64,000 nt of DNA from assembly GCA_037367405.1 (NCBI GenBank), contig JAZKJV010003275.1:62001-126000 (forward strand). Direction: 5' to 3'. The position numbers and the translations under genes are program-made. Positions 23,515 to 36,300 of the stretch are shown here, piece after piece. Each line of letters begins with the position of its first letter. Positions within the stretch are counted from its first letter, which is position 1. The notes beneath the pieces were generated by a model, which saw only the letters and a list, made by a program, of their open reading frames with translations, searched no databases and was not told where the DNA came from. The DNA is from Ottelia alismoides. Lineage: Eukaryota; Streptophyta; Magnoliopsida; Alismatales; Hydrocharitaceae.

Positions 23515-24110
23515 ATTACATTCCCTCTTTCTCTCTCTAGATTCCGCAAGAAGGAGAAAAGCTAATCAAAGTTACACAAGTCCTCTCTCTTACTCTTTCT
23601 AGATTCTACCAAAATGACAAGCCTTGCAAAATTCAACGTTTCTCTCTCTAAGATTCTACCTCTGCTGAGAAAGAATGCTAAACTGATCATCCCATCTCTC
23701 TCTGTAGGTTCCACAGAAGGGAAATACCAATAAAATACCAAAACCCACCCTCTCCCTTTCTCTCTCTAGATTCCAGCTCAAGGAAGAGCTCTCTCTCTCT
23801 CTAAATCCCACCCCCAAAATCCCAGCTTTCTTTCTCCACGATTGCAATCCAATTGAAAGAGAAAGCTAAACCCTTCCTCTCTCTCTCTCTCTCTCCTTCC
23901 AGATTCCAACCACAAGAAAAAGCCAATTTCTTTTATAACACTCTGTCCCCTTTCTCTCTCTAGATTCCAGCGGTGGGGAAGAGCTCCCGGCCTTCTCTCT
24001 CTAAGATTCCACCCGAGATGAGAAGGAAAGCTAAACCAAATCATTCCCTCTTTCCCTCTCTGTAGATTACACCTCAGAGGAAGAGCTTTCTCTCTCTAGA
24101 TTCCACCACA
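23515..24110 (+). repeat. CT-tract/AGATTCC minisatellite upstream of the glycosyltransferase gene
   Basis: About ten or more degenerate units, spaced 35-80 bp, combine a CTCTCTCT tract with TAGATTCCA or AAGATTCTA and often a GAAAGCTAA tail. The array ends about 240 bp before the ATG at 24351, so it occupies the promoter or 5' UTR. GA/CT tracts are known binding sites of plant BASIC PENTACYSTEINE factors; a regulatory role here is inference. Confidence 0.75.
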
Positions 24111-24350
24111 ATCAATACCCTCCGAAATCTCACCTCTCTCTGTCTTAAACATCAACGTCGTTCTACTACACGCTCGTCCTCTTCCTCTCTCTATCTCTCT
24201 ACCTCCACCCCAACTAAACATTCTCTCTCTAGTTCATATCACTTGCTCCCCCTCCGTTCTCGAATCCAATACCAACCCACATCCCAGAATCGCATCTTTA
24301 CCACAACCCACCTTCGATTTCCACTGCCCTCTCCCTCCAATGGAGTAAAG

Positions 24351-27300
24351 ATGGGATCTTTGGAGAACGGCACCTCTTCAAAGCGCCCATCTTTGCTGCG
24401 CCAGAGCAGCAGCAGGCGATTCTTTCACAAGCCCAGATCCAGAATCTACAGATTCCTCCTACTCGAGAAGTTCGACTACTTACAATGGCTCTGCGTCGCC
24501 GCCGCCTTCTTCTTTGTCTTCGTCCTCTTCCAGGCCTTCTTGCCAGCCTCCTTAGTCGGTCCAGTCGGCTCAGACCGAAGAATTGGGCTGCTGGAGGAGC
24601 TCAGGGGACTTGAGTTCGGTGATGGGTTGCAGTTCGTGCCGTCAAGGCTGCTCGAGAAGTTCGACAGGGAGGAGAGGGAGGCTAATTCGAGCATGTCGGG
24701 AGGGCGGAGGCTGACGCGTGCCGGGGTCATTAGGCCGAGGATAGCGGTGGTGGGAATTCTGATTTCAATGTGGGAATTTGGCGGATTGGGGAGTGATCAT
24801 GTTTTGGTTTTTGGGGTGTGCAGGTGTTTGCAGATCTGAATGTGATGGATGGTGCTCAGTTGCAGATGGTCACTGTTGCTGTTGCTCTCAGGGAGATCGG
24901 GTATGATGTCGAGGTAATTCGTGCAAATTCTCGGGGTTCCGCCGGGTTTTGATTGTGGCAGTTTGAAAGGGGGGATTGGATGCTGTTATGAACTGTTCAA
25001 TTGCTTCTGTTAAGCAGCTGGTTTAGCATCTTGATGGACTGTACATTTCTTAATTATGTTATGTTTTCTTCTACAGATCTACCATTTTACAGTGCAATTG
25101 CTTGAGTCGATCAACTTCAACTTGGTTTGTTATTTTTTGCAGATTCTTGCTCTGGAAGATGGCATTGTGCACAGTATTTGGACTTCGGCACGATTTCCTG
25201 TCCACGTTTTATCCTTCAGCATGGAACGGGAGATTAGTGTTGACTGGTTGAGGTGAGATTCCTTGTCTAGTAGATTATACTTTAAGAACCTGACTCATTT
25301 TTTTCAGATTCTACTACGTTCAAAGTTGACCTTGTGATGGATAAAAGACTAAAATCTTCTCCTCTTTTCCTTTTTTTTTTAAAATTTCAGATATAATGCG
25401 GTTATTGTAAACAGTCTCGAATCCAAACCCGTTCTATCATGGTAAATGACCTTTGATCTTTTATTACTCCTGTAAGATGATAAGTTTTTATTTTTCTACG
25501 TTCATGTTTGTTCAGAAAAAAAACATTCAGTTATGCTTGAGTTGATTGATTATGTTGGCTTGTTTTATTGAAAAGACAAAGAATAACAATTGGAGGTTAG
25601 CAGTCATCTAAAAAGTCCATTAAGAATGTTGCTATGGGTATAAGAATGTGAGAACTCCCATCATAAGGCCCCACCACGATACATTGACTGCAATCGCTAC
25701 TTGGAACAAGTGTCATCATTAATCACATTTGTATTTTTGTCATCTTATCATTTTTCATTTCGTGTTGTATTGTAACCTTTGAAGTAAATCATTTTATTGC
25801 ATTTAAATCATTCATATTATCATGAAAAGCTTGGCTCCAACCAATGATGTATAGCATTTTGATGGGACGAGAAAGCGGTATCACTTCTGTTGTGATACCA
25901 GTTGATGGGGATACGAACTACCGGTATCGCCTATGCTCGAATATCGGATGAACTTTCAAATATGGATGCGCAAATACTCAGATATAACGGTGGTGGGTCA
26001 TCTCTCGCGGTCGTCGGAAAAGAAATATCACTAAAAGAAGAACGAGTACAACTCTCTCCGTTCCCTTGCTCTCTTCCTCTCTTCTCTATATCTCTCCCCC
26101 CTTTTCTCTAGGGGTTGCATTGTTCTTGTGGTGGTGTTGAAGTTATGCCTTCACCCCCTCTATATATAGCCCAGTTACAATCCTATAGTCATATTCCCAT
26201 ATAACTATAAATAGAATACAACTCAACTACTAGGATTAGGAGTCCAATCCCATTAGGATTCATAATCCTAATTTGACTCTAATCCTAACAATCTCTCCCT
26301 TGAGTTGAATTCCATTGCGATCTCTTCATCGTCATGGGTCTGCATTGGGTCATTCTCATCATTTGCATGTCTTGTTAGCAAGAACTCACTGCCTCTGGGT
26401 GACGTACCCATCATTGGGTGCTCTCAACATGTCACCTTGCACGATCTCCTGCCAGCCGTCGCTAGCAGAATTCTTCGACACCTCTGGCTGATTTCTCTAA
26501 GAGACCACCATATCACGACTTCTAAGGATTGTGCATCCGTTATATCACATCGTCCCGTCGACGTTGAACCTCACTCTGATCCGACGCATCGTGCCCCTTC
26601 AACAATGCTAAACCCGGCTCTGATACCAGTTGTTAGGGGACGATCGGGTATCAACTCTGCTCTGATATCAGTTGATGGGAACGAACAACCGGATACGAAT
26701 ACGCAATCGACCACTACCACGGAAGCACATGGAAAAAAGAACAACCCGATATAACGGTGGTCGGTCACCTCTCGCGACCATCAGAGAAAAAAGATCACTA
26801 TAAATTAGAACGAGTACAACTCTCTCTGTTCCATCGCTCTCTCATCACTTTCTTCTCTCTCCCCCTTTTCTCTAGGGGTTACATTGATCTTGCGGTGGTG
26901 TTGAAGTCATGCCTCCACCCCTTCTCTATATATAACCCAGTTACAATCCTATAGTCCTCCCAATATAACTATAAATAGAATATAGCCCGTCTACTATTAG
27001 GATTAGGAGTCCGATCCCATTAGGATTCCGAATTCTAATTTGACTCAAATCTTAACAGTCTCTTCTTTGAGTTGAATTCCATCACGATATCTTCATCGTC
27101 TTGGGTCTGCACTGGGTCATTCTCATAATTTGCATGTATTGTTAGCAAGAATTCACCGCTTCTGGGTGACGCACCCATCATTGGGTGCTCTCAATGTTCC
27201 ACTTTGCACGATCTTTTACCAGTCGCCGCTAGCAGAATTCTTCGACACCTCTGGTATCGATTTTTTCAAGAGACCACCATATCGCGACTTCTGAGGATTG

Positions 27301-30300
27301 CACATATGCTATATCACATCGTCTCGTCGACATCGAACCTCGCTCTGATCTGACGTATCGTGTCCCTTCAACAACGCTGAACCCGGTTCTGATACCAATT
27401 ATTAGGGGACGGCCCGATATCAACTCTGCTCTGATACCAGTTAATGGGAACGAACAACCGGATACGGATGCGGATTCGCAACTGACCACCACCATGGAAG
27501 CACATGAAAAAAAGAACAATCCAATATAATGATGGTTGATCACCTCTCGCAACCACTGGAGAAGAAAGATCACTATAAATTAGTACGATTACAACTCTCT
27601 CTGTTCCCTCACTCTCTCATCCCTTTATTATCTCTCCACGTTTTCTCTAAGGGTTCGTTTGGTTGCATGGTTGGGAAGGGTTGGCTTGGGTTGGGTACTA
27701 TTCACAGGGGTACCTCCTCCTCACAGTTTACTATTCACCCAGCCCTGTGAATAGTACCCAACCCTGCCCAACCCTGCAACCAAACGAACCCTAAGGATTA
27801 CATTGTTCTTGTGCTGGTGTTGAAGCCATGCCTCTACCCTCCTCTATATATAGTCCAGTTACAATCTTATAGTCATATTCCCAATAAGACTATACATAGA
27901 ATACAACTCAACTATTATTAGGATTAGGAGTCTCATCCCATTAGCATTCCTAATCCTAATATGACTTTAATCCTAAAAATCTCCCCCATGAATTGAATTC
28001 CATCATGATATCTTCATCATCTTGAGTCTGCACTGGGCCATCCTCATCATGTACAAGTCTCATTAGAAGGAACTCACCGCCTCTGGGTGAGGCACCCGTC
28101 GTTGGTTGCCTTCGACGTGCTACCTTGCACGATTTTTTGCTAGCTGTCGCTAGCAGTATTCTTTGACGCCTCAGGTCGATTTATCCAATAGACCACCATA
28201 TCATGTATTTTGAGGGTTGTGCATCTTGCATAACATCGTCTCATCGACATAGAACCTCGCTCTAATCCGACATATCGTGAGCCCTCAACAACGCTGAATC
28301 TGGCTTTGATACCAATTGATGGGAACGAAAGCGGTAGTAACTCTGCTCTGATACCAGTTGATGGGAATACGAACCGGTAGCGTCTCCTCTCGGATATCAG
28401 TTGTTGGGATACGAACCACCATACAAATGCGGACATTGTTGTAAAAATCCCCCGACTGGCCCGACTAGTAGGTCCGACTAGTCTAGGCGGTGGGGTGGTC
28501 GACCGAGTACTGACTAATTCCGACTAAGGCCAACTAGTCGATTGATTTTTGCTTGGAGATACCATTTTTTTATTTTTTAAAGCAAACTTATTCTAATATG
28601 CTTATTGTTTTATTTAAATTCAATTTCATCTTTTGTTTCATTATAATTATATAAAAAATGTACAAATCTATGTAAATATATAAGAATATACATACAAAAA
28701 TGATTTATATAGTTAAAATAATTAAAAATTCCAAAACCGATTAAAGTCCAACTAAATCCGATTAGTCGTCCTACTGCCTATTAATCCTTAGTCAATGACT
28801 TAACCAACCGAGTACCGACTACCGATTTTTGCAACCTTGGATGCGGATGTACAATCGATCACTTTCACGGAAGCAAGCACGTAAAGAAAGAACAAGTAGA
28901 TATAACGATGGTTGGTCACCTCTCGTGACGACCGAAGAAGAAAGATCACTACAAGAAGAACGAGTACAACTCTCTTCATTCCCTCGCTCTTTTCCTCTCT
29001 TCTCTCTCTCTCTCTCTCCCCTTTCTCTAGGGGTTACATTATTCTTATGGTGGTGTTGAAGCAATACCTCCACATCCCTCTATATATAGCTCAGTTACAA
29101 CCGAATAGTCTTGTTCCCGATATGACTATTAATAGAATATAACTCAACTACTATTAGGATTATGAGTCCAATCCCATTAGGATTCCTAATCCTAATTTGC
29201 CTCTAATCCTAACACATTCCCCAAGCATCCTTGGAGAAGAAACATCGAATGAAAAAGCAACAAAAAGAGGACAAGCAGTCTTTGCCAAAAGAAGCCCACC
29301 GATGTCAGTACACCTTTATAATCTGATGCAGTCTCAAACTAGGAATTTAATTAAATTACAAATTGTGTTATTATATCATATTCTTTCAAGTCTGTTTTTA
29401 GGTAAATAAATAATATCAATTAGTGGTTCCTAATCTTGGTCGTAGATCAAGATAGTTTATCTAGTAAGAGTCTGTTGAAGCGAATTAGTCATGTTCAATC
29501 AAAATTTGACTTTTTAGTTTATTATTCCTTATGTGAGTTTATCCCCCCTCATATAGAGGGGCTATATACTTTTGTAAGGAACATGCTATATTTGAGGAAA
29601 AATAGAGTTTTGACTCCAATAATCATTGCCTTTCCCAATTTTCTATGAAGTCCGACATAGTCATCCCTTAACCCATGAAGCTCATTGCGTTCGCCTCTCT
29701 TATCCACTAAATCCCTTGTCTCCTTGCCAAGGAATCCTTATTTTTTTCATCTTAATTACTCTTCTCCATTTCACTAACCACGTTAAAGTATTTACATTGA
29801 TCGATGCCCTTGATCGCTAAATAAACTTGCAGTCCCTCAATATAGTAGTGAGAGGACCAAGCAACAATATTTTTATAAATCATTCCACTGAGACCCCCTA
29901 CCCCCAATCCTACTCTCAACAATCTTAAGAACTAGAGGGAGGCTTTTGACCTCCAATCGAAGAGTAGCATTAACAAATCTATAAAGCATGCCAGAAAAAG
30001 ACGAACTAATGGGAGCACAATTCTCGATTCTTTTCATTTGAAGGTGATCGGTAATCCAAAACATATGCTAGGTCCATCTGTACATGAAACGTGGATTCAA
30101 ATGCCGCAACATGTCATCCGCATGCGATGCTTCCCCAAATTTCTTGTACCGATATGGGTGCAGTGCCTCAATTCCTAGATGTCAACGACATATGTAGCAA
30201 CATATAGGTCAGTTCAGCAATAAGGGGTGTCTTCTTAAATAATCCTAATAGTCGAGTGACACAAGTGATGTGAGGGGGCATGTCCTTGTTGTTGGCTTGC

Positions 30301-33300
30301 CTGAGACTTAAAGACGTCTAGAGTTGTTACAACTTTGTAAGGTGGTTTTTTCTTCCAGGCACTCTTACTTTTTTCCCTTGCTTATTCTTATTTTTGAATC
30401 GTGCAAGCTATAGACGAATACAAAGAAAGGAAGTAGAGGAGGCTTTGAAGGTTATTAGACCTGAGAAAGGGGTAGGATCGGATGACATCCCTGTAAAAGT
30501 ACGAAGAGTTTTAGGTGAGCATGGTTTGACCTGGCTTGCGAATCTATTCAATGTTATTTGGCGAAGCAAGAAAATGCTTGAAGATTGGAGGAGTATCGTA
30601 GTGCCTCTGTATAAGAATAAAGGAGACATTCAAAATTGTTCAACTTACAGAGGTGTCAAGCTGATGAGTCACACTATGAAAATTTGGAAACGTGTGATCG
30701 AAAGAAGGTTGAGGCAAGTTTCCAACGTAAAAGAAAACCAATTTGGATTCATGACAGGTCGCTCAACTATTGAAGCCATCCATTTGCCGAGGAGAACAAT
30801 GAAGATTTATAGAGCTAAAAGAAAGAACATCCATATGATATTTATTGATTTGGAGAAGGCTTATGATTCTGTCCCACGAGAGATATTGTGGAGAGTTTTG
30901 GAGAAGAGACAAGTACATGTCCTATACATTAACCTCATAAAGGACATGTATGATACGGCTTTATCTTGTGTAAGGACCCCGTCTGGGAAAACTGACTATT
31001 TTGACATCAACAATGGTTTACATCGAGGTTCAGCTTTGAATCTATTTCTTTTTACTTTTATTATGGACGAGTTGACAAGTCACATTCAAGATGAGTTAGC
31101 TCGGTGTATGTTATTTGTTGATGATATTGTGTTGATTGACGAGACTATAGATGGAGTAAATGAGAAGCTTGAAGTCTGGAGACATGCATTAGAAACTAAA
31201 GGATTTCGTATAAGTAGGGCTAAGACGGAATATATGGAGTGCACCTTTGATAGAAGCAATGATGAAGGAATCGAGGTGAAGATTGGTGATGATAACATTC
31301 GGAAGAGAGATTCTATTAGATATATGGGATCTATATATCTTGAGTTCGGAATCAACCTACCTCACTCAAGCCAACAATGAGAGTCATTGTCGCAGGGCAA
31401 TAAAAGAAGAATATAATATTTTGACGCAAATACCACGTGAGCAATGGCCCCCACAAGCAAAATCATAATGTCATTAGGCACAGATGGTCTTCCGCACCAA
31501 GTGCCTATAAAAGGGGAATGTAGAACAATACAAAGCAAGGCTTGTCACTAAAGAATTCAATCAATCAGAAGCCTTGACAACAACGAAACATCCAGCCCGG
31601 TGGTCAAACCAACAACAATCCATACAATGCTCTTACTTGTAGTAACAAAAAAAGATGATCCATGAAACAATTTGATGTCAATGACAGCTTTCTTACATTC
31701 ATCTACAAGAAGTCTACATGGTTGAATCTCCCATGTTCATAGATACTTATCGTCCAAAACCATTTTTCATAACTCTAAAATCACTATTAACCAAGCAAGC
31801 ACCAAGAGCCTGGTTGAACATATTAAGCTCATTTCTTCAACTGCTTGGCTTCACTCATTTAATGATGGTCACCTCATTATTTATTTATAATAAATATGGA
31901 TGCATTACTGTGCTCTAGTTTACATACCATTCTATTAACGGGAACCCACAAAAATGTAATTGGAAATATCTTCAACAAAATGCAAGAAAAATTCAAAGTT
32001 TGAACCAATAGCCTGCTACAATGCTTCCTAGGAGTTGAAGTACTTCATCAGTACTCAGTAGCCAGTTACATTACTTCTTGAGAGTTGGAAGTACTTCCGT
32101 AGACGGCTACTTGACTTCCTAGGAGTTGAAGTACTTCATCAATAGAATGGTTTACTTCTCTCAGAAAGAATCTACATACTTGATCTCTTGTGTCGTGCAA
32201 AGATGGGGTTTATAATAAGTCGTCATGGTAACATAAAACCGCATCTTCATACTTCTAATAGTTTCAAAAAGATATATTCATGATATGGCTTACAAAAAAG
32301 ACATTCTCTTAATCAGGCTTGTAGTAGTCGACCAAAGTAGTTAGCCATCCAACAATGTTCTTTAGAAGTGGGATTGAGTGATACTGCTTTGGTCACTAGT
32401 TGGCTGAACCGATTAGTTGGTCTGAGTAGCCAGTTGGTCAACCTATTGATGTTAAAAACTTTATTTTTATTATTCTATTAATTTTCCGAAAAAATGAAGT
32501 AAAGTAAGATGCACAATATTTGATGAAATATATTTGTTATCTTGTTAAATAATGATCTGAGTCTATCTAAATTTATAAGAGTATGTGTATTAAAAATAAT
32601 TTCCTTGTTTATGGTAATAATAAAACATATCACCAAATTTTCCAACTAGTCACATTCCTGCTAAATATTTTGGGGGACCCTTTGGACTGAACACTGAATA
32701 CTGAATACGGACGAATACCGACTACTGGCTTCTACAACTTTTCTTATAATACTACTAAAAGAAAAGTCCTAGTCCGAAAAAGGAAAAGTTGATGCGTTAC
32801 TTTTGGAAAGAAGTCATTTGTAACCATTGATGACGGAAATTTTATTTGAAGTCCTTGTTCTTTATATTAACTGCTCTGTGTTGCATGCTATATTGGCAAA
32901 AGCCATGTTCCTACAATTAGTTGATTTTCTCAAGATTGGAAGGAGTTTGATTCGCATTGTGGAAGGATGGGCTATATAAATGCACTTGAACTATGCTGTA
33001 CTCTTTATTTTTTTGTTTTTTTAAAGCTTTTGCCGATGCTAAGAGAACAAAAACCCTTTTCATCATGCAGCACATAGACCATATCTGTGGAATCTTGACA
33101 AGAATTTCATGTGTGCTTGTTTAGCATCACTTGATTTTGCACTTGTTGTATAAGTAGACAGTTTAATAAATCCACGAGGGACTATGCTGAAAGATCGGTT
33201 CGCATCTTAGATTATGAAAACTTTTAAGTCATAATTTAGATCGGTTCGCATCTTAGATTATGAAAACTTTTAAGTCATAATTTGGACCCCCTTTTTGTCT

Positions 33301-36300
33301 TGAAAAGTTGCAATGCCAAATGGCTTTCTGCCATTAAAAACTTATGAACTTAATAATAATTTTAGTGTCTAAAAAAATACATTTTGTGCAGTCTCTCCCA
33401 GGAGCCTTTCAGGAGGGTCCCTGTTATATGGGCTGTTTATGAAAAGATATTAGCATTTCGTCTGGAACACTACATAGCAACCAACAAAAGTGAGCTTATA
33501 AGTGACTGGAGACAGTCCTTCGCCAGAGCCACTGTTGTTGCCTTCCCAAATCATTTGTTTCCGGTAGAAATATCGACTCTTCTTTCCTTTACAAGATAAA
33601 TCTACGTGTTTGAGGTCCTGATGTCTCATGATTTGCTGAACTTGTCGCGTGATAGTCAGATGCTGTATTCTGCTCTTGATGCGGGCGATTACTACATCAT
33701 TCCCAGTAATCCCGATGCAATGTGGAGTGCTGGTGATCGTATTGATGCACATGACAAGCTTGATAAGCGCAGAGAAATGGGCTTTACCTCCGAAGATCTT
33801 GTTATTGTCATTGCTGGAAGTGAATTCTTGTATAGTGGTCGTCTTCTGGAGCAAGCTTTAGTTTTGCAAGCCATAGTTCCCCTTTTTCAGAATACGCCCT
33901 TCACTTCTTACCTAAAGATTGCTATTTTAAATAAGAACTCGAATAATCGCTTCATCCAGGCTTTGGAGGTACATAATTCTTAATCAGCATAAAGTTCTTT
34001 TTATTACCACCTCTTCTTTTTTTTAAGCTCAATTCATATGCAATTTAATTCATAGGAGATTGCTATCAAGATTGGCTTCCCAATTGGTTCCATCAAACAT
34101 ATCAATTTTGATGACAATACCAGTAATGCCTTTATTGGTATTGCTGATATTGTGATATATGGATCATTCTTTGAGGATAAATCTTTTCCTGCTGTTCTCG
34201 TCCAAGCTATGTCCCTCGGAAAATTGATTATTGCTGCTGATACTGCAATCGTCAGGAAATATGTATGTCTTGCTCGCTGATGCTCAGATGTTCTTTGCAT
34301 TTTATGAAAAATGCTTCCTGACCATCTTTCCTCTCCATGTTAAAAAGATCTCTGACAAGGTAAATGGATATCTTTACCCGAAAGAGAATGTCGGCATGCT
34401 TAAACAGATACTGTTTCAAACACTTCCAAATGGGAAGATGTCTCCCGTGGCCGAGGATGTTGCTGTTGCTGGTAAAGAACTTGGCAAGAATTTATTGGTC
34501 TATGAATCCATTGAAGGATATGCTTTCTTGCTTCAAAAAATTATCAAGTTGCCATCAGAATTCACCACAACAAAGACCGTTGCTGAGATTCCATCAAAGT
34601 GGAAAAAGGAATGGAGATGGGACCTGTTTAGGAATATTCAGTATACAAACTACTCAAAAGGGCCTAGTATTGTGGATAAACTTGAAGGACGGATGAGTTC
34701 AACCCTGGATCTACATTTAAATACTATATCAAATGCTGATGAATCACTCTCTTCTATCGATTGGGCAGAAGAAAAGTTAATCGAGACGCTAGCTTCTCGA
34801 AAACGATTGCTAGAGGAAGAGGTAGACCCTTTTGTTTTAGCCATGTTAGTTTTCTATGCATGATTCACATCGTACACATGCTTAAACATGTATGTAGATA
34901 AGGGACAGAAGTGAACAACTTCACGGAACATGGGAGGATGTCTACCGCAATGTAAAAAAGTCTGAGAGGATTAGAGCCGACTTGAATGAGAGAGACGAGA
35001 AAGAGCTTGAAAGGACAGGCCAACCACTGTGCATATATGAACCATATTTCGGAGAAGGGACATGGCCTTTTCTGCATCTTACCTCACTTTACCGAGGAAT
35101 AGGTTTGGTAAGCTATCTTTGTTTGTAAAGTGTTTCCGCTTTATTCATGCCTAAAGATTCGAGTTCTTTACATGTGTATGTGTAAGAGTGTCAATAGATG
35201 CAATGATACATAAATGAATCTGAATAATTATGAAGTGATTATAAGGTAATCCTGCAAAATGTCTTTCCCACTATATCTGACTAATTTGATTGTCAAATTA
35301 AGTATTACTTGTTGGTACATGGGCAGACTACGAAGGGCCGAAGACCTGAAGGTGATGACATCGATGCCTCCTCCCGTCTTCCTATTCTTAGTAATGCATA
35401 CTACAGAGATGCACTTGGGGAATATGGGGCCTTCTTCGCTATAGCTAACCGGGTTGATCGTGTCCACAAGAATGCTTGGATTGGATTTCAGTCTTGGAGA
35501 GCAGTAGCTATCAAGGTACTTCTTTCCATTTGATCATCAACAAAGAAAAGTCCAATACAATTCTCATAATGGTTTTGAATTTGAATATAAATATTTGCTG
35601 TCAACAGGCTTCCCTGACAAAGAAGGCTGAGAGTGTGCTGCTACATGCCATAGAATCTCGGAGACATGGAGATGCCATGTACTTTTGGGTTCGTGCGGAC
35701 AACGACAATAGAAATCCTGGTCATGCTCATTTTTGGTCTTTTTGTGATGCCATCAATGCTGGCAATTGCAGGTTTGTTTCCTTATTAAGAATATATCAAC
35801 TATGTGTTGTTAATTGCTCCTAACATAAGCAAAGCTTTTGGTGAATGAAAATCCATTCAGTAGCTTTTTGACCATTTTAGATATTTCAAACAAAGTAATT
35901 GTGCAAAATAAAATGCTCAAAGAAGTTTATATATGAAATATTGAATCTGAATAATCTAAAGTCCAGCAAGGCAATTACTTGAATGAAATGTCACAGGTCA
36001 GCGTAGTCTTTTCTTTCGAAATCAAAATTTATTTGTTCTGTCGAGGTCTGATGTATGTAGATGGTGATCAAACTTGACAAGTTAATAAAAATAATCCTTG
36101 GCAATGAGCTCAACAAAATAAAAAATTCTGTTGATGATATGTCAGTAGTAGTCAAGCGCACGAATTGGAAAATCTATCGACAGCATATAAGAAGATAGTC
36201 AAGCCTCAAAACACTGCAATATAGATCGTGGATTGTCTTTTAAGAGTTTGGTAACCTTGGAATGTTCCTGCAGCTGTCTGTACTGTAACTCCAACTAATA

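Larger units (their letters stand above)
25860..29214 (-). mobile_element. Tandem TRIM retrotransposon array (4 LTRs, 3 internal regions)
   Basis: The order is LTR A - internal 1 - LTR B - internal 2 - LTR C - internal 3 - LTR D. Each LTR is about 430 bp without later insertions and each internal region is about 340 bp with no coding capacity. LTRs run TG...CA and carry a CTATATATAG box. On the minus strand each internal region opens with ACTGGTATCAGAGCC or a variant, the tRNA-Met primer site, and closes with a purine run before the next LTR. The outer flanks CATTT (25855-25859) and CATTC (29215-29219) look like one 5-bp target duplication for the whole array. It lies in intron 4 of the glycosyltransferase gene, antisense to it. 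Confidence 0.88.
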
